A stretch of 64,000 nt of DNA from Wenzhouxiangella sp. XN24 (GCF_011064545.1 NZ_JAAMFG010000035.1:1-64000); one strand, 5' to 3'; positions 16,801 to 25,500 are shown, counted from the stretch's first letter. A program made the numbers and translations. The notes: generated by a model not told the origin, from the sequence alone.

Positions 16801-17842
16801 GCCGTTGACGCTCGCCTCGCTGCAGCTGTTCCCCTACGCGATCCCGCTGTCGCGGCCATGGAAATGCGCGCGCGGCGATACGGTGATGCGGCGCGGCTGG
16901 CTGATCCGGATCGAGGACAGCGAGGGTGGCCATGGCTGGGGCGAGACGGCGGCGTTGCCGGGCGCGGGCACCGAGACCGCGCCGCTGGCCGAAGCCGCGT
17001 TGGCCGAGGCCGTGGCGAACTTCCCGGGCCTGTCCATGGATATGGCCCATGCCCGGCTGCCGCGGCATGATCGCCCCGCCGCCCGCTGCGGCCTGGAATG
17101 CGCGTTGCTGGATCTTGCCGCGCGTCGCGCCGGGGTGCCGCTGTATCGTCACCTGCGACCGGATGCAGCGCCACGGGTGCGGGTGAACGCTTTCGTCGGC
17201 GCGATCGATGCCGGTCTCGGCGAACGCTTGGTGGCCGCCCGCGCCCAGGGCTTCGAGGTGGCCAAGCTGAAACTCGCGACGGCGCCGCTCGAGGACGAGT
17301 TGCCGCTGTTTTTCGCCGCCATGGAACAACTGCCGGCCGGGCTGCGCCTGCGCCTGGACGTGAACCGCGGCTGGAGCACGGCCCAGGCGGAAGCGACGCT
17401 GCCGCTGTTCGCCGGCCTGCCGATCGAGGCCTTGGAGGAGCCTGCCGCGGATGCCGACGCCGAAGCGCTCGCGCGGCTGCAGTCCATGGTGGATTTCTCC
17501 CTCGCGCTCGACGAATCGCTGGCGAGCTGGCCGGACGAGGGGCCGCTCCCCGTGCGCCGACAGATCCTCAAGCCGATGGTCGTCGGCGGGCCTTCGCGGG
17601 TGTTCGGTCTCGCGCTCAGGCCCCGCACCGAGAGTATCGTCACCAGCAGCGTCGATACCGCCGTGGGCCTGTGGCTGTCGGCGCATATCGGTGCGGCGCT
17701 GGATAACGGGCTGGCCCATGGCCTCGACACGGCGAGCTGGCTGAGCACGCTGCTCGGCCCGGTGCCGCCGCCGGGGGGCGTGCTCCGGTTGCCGGAGGCG
17801 CCGGGCCTGGGCTTCGATCCGGAGTTGCCCGAAGCCCGATAG
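16784..17842 (+). CDS. menC: o-Succinylbenzoate synthase
   Basis: This enolase-superfamily enzyme of up to 352 residues dehydrates SHCHC to o-succinylbenzoate. Visible features are the capping-domain start (LQLFPYAIPLSRPWK), GWGETAALPG, the catalytic lysine region VAKLKLA, the metal ligands in LRLRLDVNRGW, EALEEPAAD and ALDES, and the second lysine in RQILKPMVVGG. Two GTG starts are possible, at 16784 or 16793, both overlapping menA, and neither has a clear ribosome binding site. Convergent with menE. MenC sequences diverge strongly, so the context (menB-menA-menC) supports the call as much as the motifs. Confidence 0.9.
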   Translation: MACVAEPLTLASLQLFPYAIPLSRPWKCARGDTVMRRGWLIRIEDSEGGHGWGETAALPGAGTETAPLAEAALAEAVANFPGLSMDMAHARLPRHDRPAARCGLECALLDLAARRAGVPLYRHLRPDAAPRVRVNAFVGAIDAGLGERLVAARAQGFEVAKLKLATAPLEDELPLFFAAMEQLPAGLRLRLDVNRGWSTAQAEATLPLFAGLPIEALEEPAADADAEALARLQSMVDFSLALDESLASWPDEGPLPVRRQILKPMVVGGPSRVFGLALRPRTESIVTSSVDTAVGLWLSAHIGAALDNGLAHGLDTASWLSTLLGPVPPPGGVLRLPEAPGLGFDPELPEAR

Positions 17843-17848
17843 GCCGTT

Positions 17849-17894
17849 CCGCCGGGCCAGGCTGCCCCGCCGGGCCAGGCTGTCCCGCCGGGCT
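17849..17894. repeat. Short tandem repeat, 18-base unit, about 2.5 copies
   Basis: The unit CCGCCGGGCCAGGCTGYC occurs at 17849-17866 and 17867-17884, and a third partial copy (CCGCCGGGCT) begins at 17885. It fills the 51-base gap between the convergent menC and menE genes. It may be slippage-prone; a terminator function for the convergent genes is possible, but there is no T run. Confidence 0.7.
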
Positions 17895-19279
17895 CACTCG
17901 CGCGGTAGCAGCCGCCCCAGTTCACCGCGCAACAGCTTGCCCATGGCGTTGCGCGGCAGCGCCCCGACGTGCAGGAAGCGGCGGGGACGTTGCTCCGAAG
18001 CCAGCTGCGCGCGGGCCCACGCCTCGATGGCGGCGGCGGGGGCGGGGCCCGTGTAGAGCGCGACGAGGCTCATCCCCCAACGCGGGTCCGGCTGGCCGGT
18101 GACGGCGACCTCGCCGGCTCCGGGGCAGCGTGCGAGCACATCCTCGACCGGCCCAGGCGCCACGTTGACCCCGCCCGTGACGATGATGTCGTCGGCGCGC
18201 CCGAGGATGCGGAGGCGGCCGTCGTCGAGCAGTTCGCCCACGTCGGCGCTGGCAAAACGCCCGTCCGGTGTCAGGCCCGCGCCCGGCGCCAGGCCCGGCC
18301 GCGCATAGCCTGACATCAGCATGGGGCCGCCGATCGTGAGTCGGCTGTGTCCCGGGTCGACCGTCAGTTGCGCGCCGGTCACGGGCGGGCCGATCACGCC
18401 TTCGTGCCATGTCTCGTCCACTCGCCCGACGGCCACGTGGGCGCAGGTCTCGGTCATGCCCCAGCCCTGCCACAGCGGCCAGTCGCGCGCCCGGGCCGAG
18501 TCGGCGGCCCGCTGCGACAGCGGCCCCCCGCCGCTCAGCAGGCAACGCAATCCGCGCGGCGGGGGGCCGGGCGCATCGGCCAGCGCGTCCAGCATGGCCG
18601 GCACCACGGACACATGGCTGGCGCCCGCCGCCATCAACCCGCGGGCCTCGGTGGCGTCGAAGCGTTCCAGCAGGGCGAGACAGGCGCCCGCGGTCAGCGT
18701 GCGCCACGAGGCCGCCAGTGCGCCGATGGTGTTCGCCGGCAGGCAGACCAGCCACCGGTCGGCGGGACCCAGCGATGGCAGTGCGGCCATGCTGGCGACG
18801 ACATGGGCATCGAGCGCCGCCGCCGGCAACATGGCCACGCGTGTCGTGCCGCCGGTGCCGCTGGTGGGCACGAGCAACGCCGGCCGGTCAGGCGCGACAG
18901 CAGCTTCGCCAGGTGGCAGGAACGCGCCCCCTTCGACTCGTGCGAGGCGTCCGGCCACGGCCTGCGCGAAGTCGGCGGGCTCCAGGAACCCGCCCGGCTC
19001 GCAGGCCGCGAGGCAGGCGTCGATGTCGCCGCGGGACGGGTCGAGGGGCAAGGCCGGGCGGCCCAGCCACAGGGCCGCGAGTGTTCCCAGGACCAGGTCC
19101 ACCCGCGAGGGGGTGATCACGGCCAGCGGAGTGCCGGGCGCCCCTCGCCCGGCCGCTAGGCCGGCCAGTGCCGCCACGCGAGCGCGCAATTCTCCGTAGC
19201 TCAGTTCGCCGCCCGGCCAGGCCAGCGCGGCGGCCGCGTCGGGCCATCGCGCGAGCCGGGCGACCGGCCCGGCGGTCAT
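17894..19279 (-). CDS. menE: o-Succinylbenzoate-CoA ligase
   Basis: This 461-residue AMP-forming acyl-CoA ligase activates o-succinylbenzoate. The adenylation motifs are LLVPTSGTGGTTRVAML (P-loop-like, about 155-170), WQGWGMTETCAHVAVG, and GRADDIIVTGGVNVAP before the mobile C-terminal domain with LPRNAMGKLLRGEL carrying the catalytic lysine. It starts ATG at 19279 in a 4-base overlap with the end of ubiE/menG. It converges on menC. Alanine-rich low-complexity stretches are a result of the high GC. Confidence 0.92.
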   Translation of the reverse strand: MTAGPVARLARWPDAAAALAWPGGELSYGELRARVAALAGLAAGRGAPGTPLAVITPSRVDLVLGTLAALWLGRPALPLDPSRGDIDACLAACEPGGFLEPADFAQAVAGRLARVEGGAFLPPGEAAVAPDRPALLVPTSGTGGTTRVAMLPAAALDAHVVASMAALPSLGPADRWLVCLPANTIGALAASWRTLTAGACLALLERFDATEARGLMAAGASHVSVVPAMLDALADAPGPPPRGLRCLLSGGGPLSQRAADSARARDWPLWQGWGMTETCAHVAVGRVDETWHEGVIGPPVTGAQLTVDPGHSRLTIGGPMLMSGYARPGLAPGAGLTPDGRFASADVGELLDDGRLRILGRADDIIVTGGVNVAPGPVEDVLARCPGAGEVAVTGQPDPRWGMSLVALYTGPAPAAAIEAWARAQLASEQRPRRFLHVGALPRNAMGKLLRGELGRLLPRE

Positions 19280-20031
19280 GCGGGACGCGAGCCGACGTGC
19301 AGGGCGGCGATGCCCATGCTGTAGTTCCGATACCAGACGTCGGTGAACCCCGCGGCGCGGAACAGCTCGCTGAGCGCGTCCTGGTCGGGGAAGCGCCGGA
19401 TGGATTCGATCAGGTAGCGGTAGGCGAGCTTGTCGCCGGCCACCGTCGCGCCGATCGCGGGGATGGCCCAGCGGTTGTACAGCGCATACGGTCCGCGCAA
19501 CGGACCGATGACTTTGGAGAACTCGAGACACAGCAGCCGCCCGCCCGGTTTCAGCACGCGCAGGATTTCCTCCAGGGCATCCTCGATGCGGGTCACGTTA
19601 CGGATGCCGAAGGCGATGGTGACGGCATCGACGCTGGCGTCCGGCAGGGGCATGCGCTCCGCCGTGCCCGCCACCCAGCGGATGGCGTGATGCCGGCTGT
19701 CGCGCCCCGCATCCATCATCTCGAAACTCGGATCGACGACGATCACCTGGCGATCCACGGCGGCGAGTTTCTGCGCGACATCGCCGGTGCCGCCCGCGAG
19801 ATCGACGAGCACCTGTCCCGGTCCCGGGTTGACGGCCCAGGCGAGCGAGCGCTTCCACAGCCGGTGGATCCCGAAGCTCATCAGGTCGTTCATGAGGTCG
19901 TAGCGGCGCGCGACGCGGCGGAACACGTCCCTGACGAGTTGCTCACGCTCGCGCGGATCGACTTCCCGGTTGCCGAAGGTATGTGAGAGTTCTGCCACGT
20001 TCGCCGCCCTTTTGGTTAGCCGGCGTACCAT
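19276..20031 (-). CDS. ubiE: Demethylmenaquinone/2-polyprenyl-6-methoxyphenol methyltransferase UbiE/MenG
   Basis: This 251-residue class I SAM methyltransferase performs the last step of menaquinone synthesis and, where present, a C-methylation in ubiquinone synthesis. Motifs are VFRRVARRYDLMNDLMSFG, LVDLAGGTGDVAQKL (SAM motif I), VVDPSFEMMDAGR, IAFGIRNVTRIEDAL, LKPGGRLLCLEFSKV and the C-terminal YRNYSMGIAALHVG. The ATG at 20031 gives a protein of the same length as E. coli UbiE; a longer reading from 20112 is possible but has no family support. It is coupled to menE by a 4-base overlap and is divergent from the DCC-family gene. Confidence 0.94.
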   Translation of the reverse strand: MVRRLTKRAANVAELSHTFGNREVDPREREQLVRDVFRRVARRYDLMNDLMSFGIHRLWKRSLAWAVNPGPGQVLVDLAGGTGDVAQKLAAVDRQVIVVDPSFEMMDAGRDSRHHAIRWVAGTAERMPLPDASVDAVTIAFGIRNVTRIEDALEEILRVLKPGGRLLCLEFSKVIGPLRGPYALYNRWAIPAIGATVAGDKLAYRYLIESIRRFPDQDALSELFRAAGFTDVWYRNYSMGIAALHVGSRPA

Positions 20032-20098
20032 ACGGTAGGGTTGCGGGGGCGGCAAGGCGACGAATCCGGCGACGGCCCCGGCACCGAACTCAGGGAAC

Positions 20099-20485
20099 AT
20101 GAAGACGATCATCTATTTCGACAGCGGTTGCCCCGTCTGCGCGCGCGGCGCGGCGCACTGGCAGGCCAGGGACTGGGCCCGGCGCACCACCTGGGTGGAT
20201 CTCATGGCCGAGCCGGATGCCCTGCTCGCCGAGGGCGTGGATTTCGCCACGGCCATGGAAACCCTGCATGTGCGGGACCGCAGCGGCCGGCTGATCGCGG
20301 GGGGCGATGCGTTCCTCGAGATGTGGGACCAGCTGCCGGGCTGGCGCCTGTTGTCGCGCCTGGTGCGAATGGCACGCCTCGAGCGCGCCTTCGATCGCGT
20401 CTACCGTTGGCATAGCCGCGGAAGGTTCGAACAACGTTGCGGCACCGGCGGCTGTCCGCTGCCGGGCCAGGGGAGAGCTCAATGA
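20099..20485 (+). CDS. DCC-family (DUF393) thiol-disulfide oxidoreductase-like protein
   Basis: This 128-residue thioredoxin-like protein opens MKTIIYFDSGCPVCARGAAHW. The family motif is DGxCPxC; here glycine is replaced by serine (DSGCPVC), while the redox-type CxxC is kept. Tryptophan-rich segments (DWARRTTWVD, FLEMWDQLPGW) are typical. The C-terminus adds two further cysteines (RCGTGGC). Family members are predicted oxidoreductases with no firm substrate. Its stop overlaps the next gene by 4 bases, so it is co-translated with two NAD(P)-binding proteins. Confidence 0.8.
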   Translation: MKTIIYFDSGCPVCARGAAHWQARDWARRTTWVDLMAEPDALLAEGVDFATAMETLHVRDRSGRLIAGGDAFLEMWDQLPGWRLLSRLVRMARLERAFDRVYRWHSRGRFEQRCGTGGCPLPGQGRAQ

Positions 20486-21414
20486 AGGTCGCAGTATTCG
20501 GCGGCACCGGTTTTGTCGGCAGCTACATCGTGGATGCGCTGGTCGCGCACGGTCACACCCCCCGCCTGCTGGTACGACCGGGCAGCGAGGGCAAAGTCCG
20601 GCATGCCGGGCAATGCGAGATCGTCAACGGTGACATCGACGCCCCGGCCACGGTGGCGGAGTGCCTGCAGGGGGCGGATGCGGCGATATACAACATCGGC
20701 CTGATCCGGGAAACGCCCAGCCGCGGCCTGACCTGGGAAGCCATGCATTACGAGGGCGCGGCCCGCGCGATCGACGCGGCGGTCGCGGCCGGCGTCGGGC
20801 ATTTCGTGCTGATGAGCGCGAACGGCGTCAAGGCGGAGGGGACGGGCTACCAGACCACCAAGTACCGCGCGGAGCAGTACCTGGCCGCCAGCGGGCTCGA
20901 CTGGACCGTGTTCCGGCCCTCCATCGTCTTCGGCGATCCGCGCGGCCGGCTGGAGTTCTGCAGCATGCTGCGCGACCAGATGATGAAGCCGCCGATTCCC
21001 GCACCGCTGTTCTACCAGGGGATCTGGCCGTCGGACGCGGGGACGTTCCGCATGTCTCCGGTGGCCGTGGAAGATGTCGCCGAATCGTTCGTGCGCGCGC
21101 TGCAAACGCAAGCCAGCCGCGGGCGGGTGTTGCATCTCGGCGGCCCGGAGGCCCCGCGGTGGCGGGAGATCCTCGAGATCATCGCCGCCGGCAGCGGCCG
21201 CAGGAAGTTGATGATGCCGGCGCCGGTCGGGCCGATCCGCGCCGTCGCGACGCTGCTGGATCGCTTCGAATGGTTCCCGCTGACCCGTGCGCAGTTGCGC
21301 ATGTTGCTCGAAGGCAATGCCTGCGACGGCAGCGAGGCGTGGAAGCTGTTCGACATCGCGCCGAAGTTCTTCGTGCCCGGCAACCTGGGCTACCTGCGCG
21401 CGGGGGACGCATGA
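20482..21414 (+). CDS. NAD(P)-binding Rossmann-fold protein, NDUFA9/NmrA-like
   Basis: This 310-residue atypical short-chain dehydrogenase begins MKVAVFGGTGFVGSYIVDAL, with the Gly-rich GGTGFVG nucleotide-binding loop at residues 7-13. A YxxxK-like YQTTKYRAE is visible near residue 130, and VFRPSIVFGDPRG follows. This type is related to the complex I accessory subunit NDUFA9 and to NmrA-like epimerases. It is coupled by 4-base overlaps to genes on both sides. Substrate unknown; a link to quinone metabolism is suggested only by the adjacent ubiE. Confidence 0.8.
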   Translation: MKVAVFGGTGFVGSYIVDALVAHGHTPRLLVRPGSEGKVRHAGQCEIVNGDIDAPATVAECLQGADAAIYNIGLIRETPSRGLTWEAMHYEGAARAIDAAVAAGVGHFVLMSANGVKAEGTGYQTTKYRAEQYLAASGLDWTVFRPSIVFGDPRGRLEFCSMLRDQMMKPPIPAPLFYQGIWPSDAGTFRMSPVAVEDVAESFVRALQTQASRGRVLHLGGPEAPRWREILEIIAAGSGRRKLMMPAPVGPIRAVATLLDRFEWFPLTRAQLRMLLEGNACDGSEAWKLFDIAPKFFVPGNLGYLRAGDA

Positions 21415-22865
21415 GCCGCCAGGCGGGGTTGAACCTGGTCTTCGGCGCCAGCGGCTATATCGGCGGGCACCTCGTGCCGCGCCTGCTGGCCGCCGGCAAG
21501 CCCGTGCGGGCGGCCGCTCGCGACGCGGCGTCCCTGGACCGAAACGGCTGGGAGGAGGTCGAGCGGGTGTCGGCAGATGCCCTCGAGCCGGAGACCCTGG
21601 ATCCCGTCCTCGCCGGCGTGGACACCGCCTATTACCTGGTGCATTCCATGTCGGCCGGCAAGGACTTCGCCAGGCTGGACCTGGAGTGCGCGAAGAATTT
21701 CGCCGCCGCTGCCGAGCGCGCGGGGATCCGGAGGATCGTGTATCTCGGCGGACTGATCCCCTCCGGCGCCGATTCCGAGCACCTGGTGTCGCGCAAGGAA
21801 ACCGGCGACCGCCTGCGCGCAGGCGCGGTGCCCGTCACCGAGATCCGCGCGGGGATCATCGTGGGTCCGGGCTCGGCTGCATTCGAAGTCATCCGCGACC
21901 TGGTGAACGCGTTGCCGGCCATGGTGACGCCACGCTGGGTGCGCGCGCGGACCCCGCCGGTGGCGCTGGACAACCTGCTGGAATATCTCGTGCGCATTCC
22001 GGAGCACGAGTCCGCCGCCGGACGGATCTTCGATGCAGCGGGGCCGGAGGTTTTGTCCTACGAGGAGCTGATGCGCGAGTTCGGGGAGATCGTGGGGCGC
22101 CAGCCGCTGATCGTTCCCGTTCCCGTGCTCACCCCGATGCTGTCGTCTTACTGGCTGGGACTCGTGACCACGGTGCCAACGCCTGTGGCGCGCGCGCTGA
22201 TCGGCGGGCTCGCGTACGACATCGAGGCCGATCCGGAGCCGTTGCGGCGCCTCGTGCCGCAGAAGCTGTTGAGCTATCGCGAGGCCGTGACCGCGGCGAT
22301 GGAGGCCGAACGGCTCAATGCGGTCGCGGGACGCTGGACGGAAGGCGCGCTGATGTATCGCAATTATCGGCACGACTACGCCTTTTATGCCAAGCGGGCC
22401 TCGGGGTCCGCCGTGACCTCGGCATCACCGGAATCGGCCTGGGACGTGCTCACCGCGATCGGCGGACGCAATCGGTATTACGCGCTCGATTTTCTCTGGA
22501 CGCTGCGGGAGCTGGCCGACTGGTTCGTCGGCGGGTCCGGCTTCAACCGGGGGCGTCGCAACACCAGGGAACTGCGTATCGGCGATACCGTGGACTCCTG
22601 GCAGGTCATCGGCCTGGAGCCGGGGCGCAGGTTGACGCTGCTGTTCGGCATGAAGGCGCCGGGCGCCGGCGTCCTCGAGTTCGAGATCGAGCCGCACGAG
22701 GAGGGCGCAAGGATCACCGCCACCGCGTACTGGCATCCGCGCGGTGCGCTGGGACTGCTCTACTGGTATCCCCTGGCGCCGTTCCACCGCCTGATCTTCG
22801 ATCGCATGACGGACGCGATCGGGCGTCGCGCTGCGGCAGGGGAGGCGGCACCGGCGACGACCTGA
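21411..22865 (+). CDS. SDR-family NAD(P)-binding protein fused to DUF2867 domain
   Basis: This is a 484-residue two-domain protein. Residues 1-310 form an atypical SDR domain (LNLVFGASGYIGGHLVPRL, then YYLVHSMSAGKDFARLDLE, GIRRIVYLGGLIP). Residues about 330-475 form a DUF2867/SRPBCC-like lipid-binding-type domain (YYALDFLWTLRELADWFVG, GDTVDSWQVIGLEPGRRLTLLFGMKAPGAG broken over two strands, YWHPRGALGLLYWYPLAPFH). The architecture is known from YbjT-like proteins. The ATG at 21411 overlaps the previous stop by 4 bases. Function is unknown. Confidence 0.82.
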   Translation: MSRQAGLNLVFGASGYIGGHLVPRLLAAGKPVRAAARDAASLDRNGWEEVERVSADALEPETLDPVLAGVDTAYYLVHSMSAGKDFARLDLECAKNFAAAAERAGIRRIVYLGGLIPSGADSEHLVSRKETGDRLRAGAVPVTEIRAGIIVGPGSAAFEVIRDLVNALPAMVTPRWVRARTPPVALDNLLEYLVRIPEHESAAGRIFDAAGPEVLSYEELMREFGEIVGRQPLIVPVPVLTPMLSSYWLGLVTTVPTPVARALIGGLAYDIEADPEPLRRLVPQKLLSYREAVTAAMEAERLNAVAGRWTEGALMYRNYRHDYAFYAKRASGSAVTSASPESAWDVLTAIGGRNRYYALDFLWTLRELADWFVGGSGFNRGRRNTRELRIGDTVDSWQVIGLEPGRRLTLLFGMKAPGAGVLEFEIEPHEEGARITATAYWHPRGALGLLYWYPLAPFHRLIFDRMTDAIGRRAAAGEAAPATT

Positions 22866-22919
22866 ACCGCGCCAGCTCCTGAACCACGGCAGCTCAGGCC
22901 CGGGCGCGGTCAGGCGCGG

Positions 22920-24248
22920 TCAGTCCGGCTCCTTGGTTGGCTTGCGCGCCGCGGCGCGCCCCGTCAGCTGGTGCATCTCGCGATCGTAGGCGTCGGCAAA
23001 CTTGCCGCCGACGATGCTGGCGAAGTTCTCGTCGCTGAAGCCGGCGATGCCCCGGTAGGCTTCTCGGTACATCTCCCAGTACTTGGTCTTGGCGGAGGGC
23101 GAGAGCAGCCCGCCGCGCTTCGCGGTGCGCTTGAAGCGCTCTTCCAGCAGCTCCGGCTCCAGCCGGTCGAGCAGGTCGCGGAACGCCACCTGCATGGCCT
23201 TGACCATGGCCGACTCGTGGGCCCGGATGTCGCGGAAGGCGTCCTCGACGGCGGCGACGGGGCCGAGGTAGCCCCCGGCCTCCTCGTAGAACAGCTGCTC
23301 GAGCGCATCCTGCGTCGTCGGCAGGAATTTCAGGGGATTGTTGTCCGACGACTGGATCGTGGTCTGTGCGAGGCGGAACTGGCCCTTGATCAACGCGCGG
23401 CTGCGCAACACCGATTGCAGGCCCTCGGCACTGGCGCGGATCAGCCGTCCGGCCGTGGCGATGACTTCCTCTTCGCTGTCGCGCGGCAGTTGCGTCGAAT
23501 CGAGCCCCGCGCACTCCATCAGCAGGCGGACGGCTTCCGTGAAGTCACGTCGTCCCGCCGGCGAAAACGGGGCGCTTTCCTGCTCCGGTTCCGGCTCCGG
23601 CCGGGAATGCACTGCGTCGGCCAGGCGCAGATCGTCGATGCGCTGCCTGTCGACCTCTTTCGCCATGCTGGTTTCGATATTGCTGCGCGTCTCCGCCATT
23701 TCCTTCTCGAGCTCGTCGGCCAGCCGGACCGTCGTCTCGTATTCGTTCTCCTGGGCGGCCGCGACCAGCGGATCCGCCTCGAGCGCCAGCGCCGCATCCT
23801 CGAGCTGGTCGGCCTGGTCGCCGAGCAGTTTCAGCGACAGGCCGGCGCTGCTGTCGTCGCCCGCGACGGCCTCCTCATCGGTATCAGCCGCCGCATCGCC
23901 GCTGTCGTCGGCGCCGTCGCGGCTGACGTTCACGATGCTGACGTTGAAGACGTAATCGCCCATGCGCAGCTCGTCGCCATCGTAGAGCCGCAGCGGCGCG
24001 CCACGCCCCACCGCGTCCTCGGACTGGTTCACGTAGACGCCGTTCGTGCTGTTGTCGCGCAGGTAATACGCCCCATCGCGATAGTCGATGGTGGCATGAT
24101 GGCCGGAGATGTAGCGGTCGGGATCGGGCAGCACCCAGTCATTGTCCGGCGCGCGACCAATGGATCCGCCGTGCACGCTGAACACGCGCAGGCTGTCGGC
24201 GCCGAGGATGTGCCGCTGCTTGCTGACGATTTTGAGGGTCAGGGGCAT
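22920..24248 (-). CDS. FHA-domain protein, TagH-like (type VI secretion-associated family)
   Basis: This is a 442-residue cytoplasmic protein. The N-terminal forkhead-associated domain (about 1-95) binds phosphothreonine and shows GSIGRAPDNDWVLPDPDRY, SGHHATI and NSTNGVYVN. A long acidic, low-complexity and coiled-coil linker spans 100-230. The C-terminal 200 residues (DFTEAVRLLMECAG, NNPLKFLPTTQDALEQLFY, FGGR-less but with MVKAMQVAFRDLLDRLEP and KTKYWEMYREAYR) match the C-terminal domain of TagH/Fha proteins from type VI secretion. No tss gene lies within 20 kb either side. The ATG at 24248 starts exactly at the FHA fold. It is divergent from the DUF1820 gene. Confidence 0.85.
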   Translation of the reverse strand: MPLTLKIVSKQRHILGADSLRVFSVHGGSIGRAPDNDWVLPDPDRYISGHHATIDYRDGAYYLRDNSTNGVYVNQSEDAVGRGAPLRLYDGDELRMGDYVFNVSIVNVSRDGADDSGDAAADTDEEAVAGDDSSAGLSLKLLGDQADQLEDAALALEADPLVAAAQENEYETTVRLADELEKEMAETRSNIETSMAKEVDRQRIDDLRLADAVHSRPEPEPEQESAPFSPAGRRDFTEAVRLLMECAGLDSTQLPRDSEEEVIATAGRLIRASAEGLQSVLRSRALIKGQFRLAQTTIQSSDNNPLKFLPTTQDALEQLFYEEAGGYLGPVAAVEDAFRDIRAHESAMVKAMQVAFRDLLDRLEPELLEERFKRTAKRGGLLSPSAKTKYWEMYREAYRGIAGFSDENFASIVGGKFADAYDREMHQLTGRAAARKPTKEPD

Positions 24249-24390
24249 CGGTGATCCGGCAGAACATTGACTTGTATCGCCACCCGTCAAAAATAGTGTA
24301 ACTCGCCGCCCCGAACAACAGCGCATAATGTGCGGCGCGTCACGAATCGTTCCGGTATTTTCTGTTCGCCCCTCATTTGCAGTGAATCGC

Positions 24391-24732
24391 ATGCCAGCAA
24401 GACACGTCTACAAGGTCCTGTTCGTCAACCAGGGTAAGGTCTACGAGATCTATGCCCGCAGCGTTTCGCAGGGTGAGCTGTTCGGCTTCCTGGAGGTCGA
24501 GGAACTCGTCTTCGGGGAGCGGACCTCGCTGGTGGTCGATCCCGGCGAAGAGCGCATCCGGGCGGAGTTCGAAGGGGTTCGGCGAACTTACATTCCGTTG
24601 CACGCAGTGTTGCGTGTCGATGAAGTGGCCAAGCAGGGCATCAGCAAGATCAGCGCCGCCGAGGGCGGCAATGTGGCGCAGTTTCCGCTTGCCGGCTATG
24701 CGCCGGGTGGCGACAACCTGAAAGGCAAGTAG
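24391..24732 (+). CDS. DUF1820 family protein
   Basis: This 113-residue conserved protein of unknown function is widespread in Gammaproteobacteria. It starts MPARHVYKVLFVNQGKVYEIYAR, contains LFGFLEVEELVFGE and a conserved RTYIPLHAVLRVDEV block, and ends in a glycine-rich tail. No signal peptide or membrane segment. The 142-base gap with the divergent FHA gene holds TTGACT at 24267-24272, a possible -35, but no convincing -10. It is followed after nine bases by the metallo-beta-lactamase-fold gene. Confidence 0.85.
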   Translation: MPARHVYKVLFVNQGKVYEIYARSVSQGELFGFLEVEELVFGERTSLVVDPGEERIRAEFEGVRRTYIPLHAVLRVDEVAKQGISKISAAEGGNVAQFPLAGYAPGGDNLKGK

Positions 24733-24741
24733 GGCCGCCGG

Positions 24742-25500
24742 GTGCGTTTCGCATGGCTCGGCAGCGGCAGTCGCGGCAATGCCGCGCTCGTCGAGAGCGA
24801 TGGGCACTGCGTCATGGTGGATTGCGGCTTCGGGCTGAAAGCCGCGGAGCTGCGCCTCGCCCGGCTCGGGCGCACGCCGGCCGATGTCGATGCCATCCTC
24901 GTCACTCACGAGCACAGTGACCACATCGGCGGGGTGGGGCGGTTCGCGGCGAAGCACCGCATCCGCGTCATGAGCACCTGCGGCACCGCGCGCGGCTTTC
25001 GTGCGACGCCACCGCCGCGGCTCGAGCGCATCAGCGCCCACGAGGCCTTCTCGATCGGGCCGCTGGAGGTGACCCCGATGCCGGTGCCGCACGACGCCCA
25101 CGAACCGTGCCAGTTCGTGTTTTCCGACGGCGCGGTGAAGCTGGGCATCGTCACGGACCTGGGCTGGGTGACGGCTCACGTGGTCGAGACCCTGCGAGGC
25201 TGTGACGCACTTGCCGTGGAGTGCAACCACGACGAGGCCATGCTGGCCACCGGTCCGTACCCGCTGCCGCTCAGGCGACGCGTCGGCGGGGATCTGGGCC
25301 ACCTGTCCAACAGCCAGGCGGGCGGCCTGCTCGCGGCGCTCCAGCCGGGACGGCTGCGCCACGTCGTCGCCCTGCATCTTTCCGAGGCCAACAACACGCC
25401 GGCGCTCGCGCAGGCCGCGCTCGCGGGCGCGCTGGGCTGCGCGCCCGCCGAGGTGGCGGTCGCCGACCAGGAGGCGGGGCTCGCCTGGCGCGACCTCTGA
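24742..25500 (+). CDS. Metallo-beta-lactamase-fold hydrolase, YycJ/WalJ-like
   Basis: This 252-residue cytoplasmic hydrolase has the metal motif THEHSDHIGG (HxHxDH) near residue 55-65, another histidine in PHDAHEP, the aspartate in GIVTDLGWV and the histidine in ALHLSEANNTP. N-terminal FAWLGSGSRGNAALVE and CVMVDCGFG are typical of the YycJ-type subgroup, thought to be an exonuclease-like enzyme acting on DNA or RNA ends. It starts with GTG at 24742. The true substrate is unproven. Confidence 0.85.
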   Translation: MRFAWLGSGSRGNAALVESDGHCVMVDCGFGLKAAELRLARLGRTPADVDAILVTHEHSDHIGGVGRFAAKHRIRVMSTCGTARGFRATPPPRLERISAHEAFSIGPLEVTPMPVPHDAHEPCQFVFSDGAVKLGIVTDLGWVTAHVVETLRGCDALAVECNHDEAMLATGPYPLPLRRRVGGDLGHLSNSQAGGLLAALQPGRLRHVVALHLSEANNTPALAQAALAGALGCAPAEVAVADQEAGLAWRDL

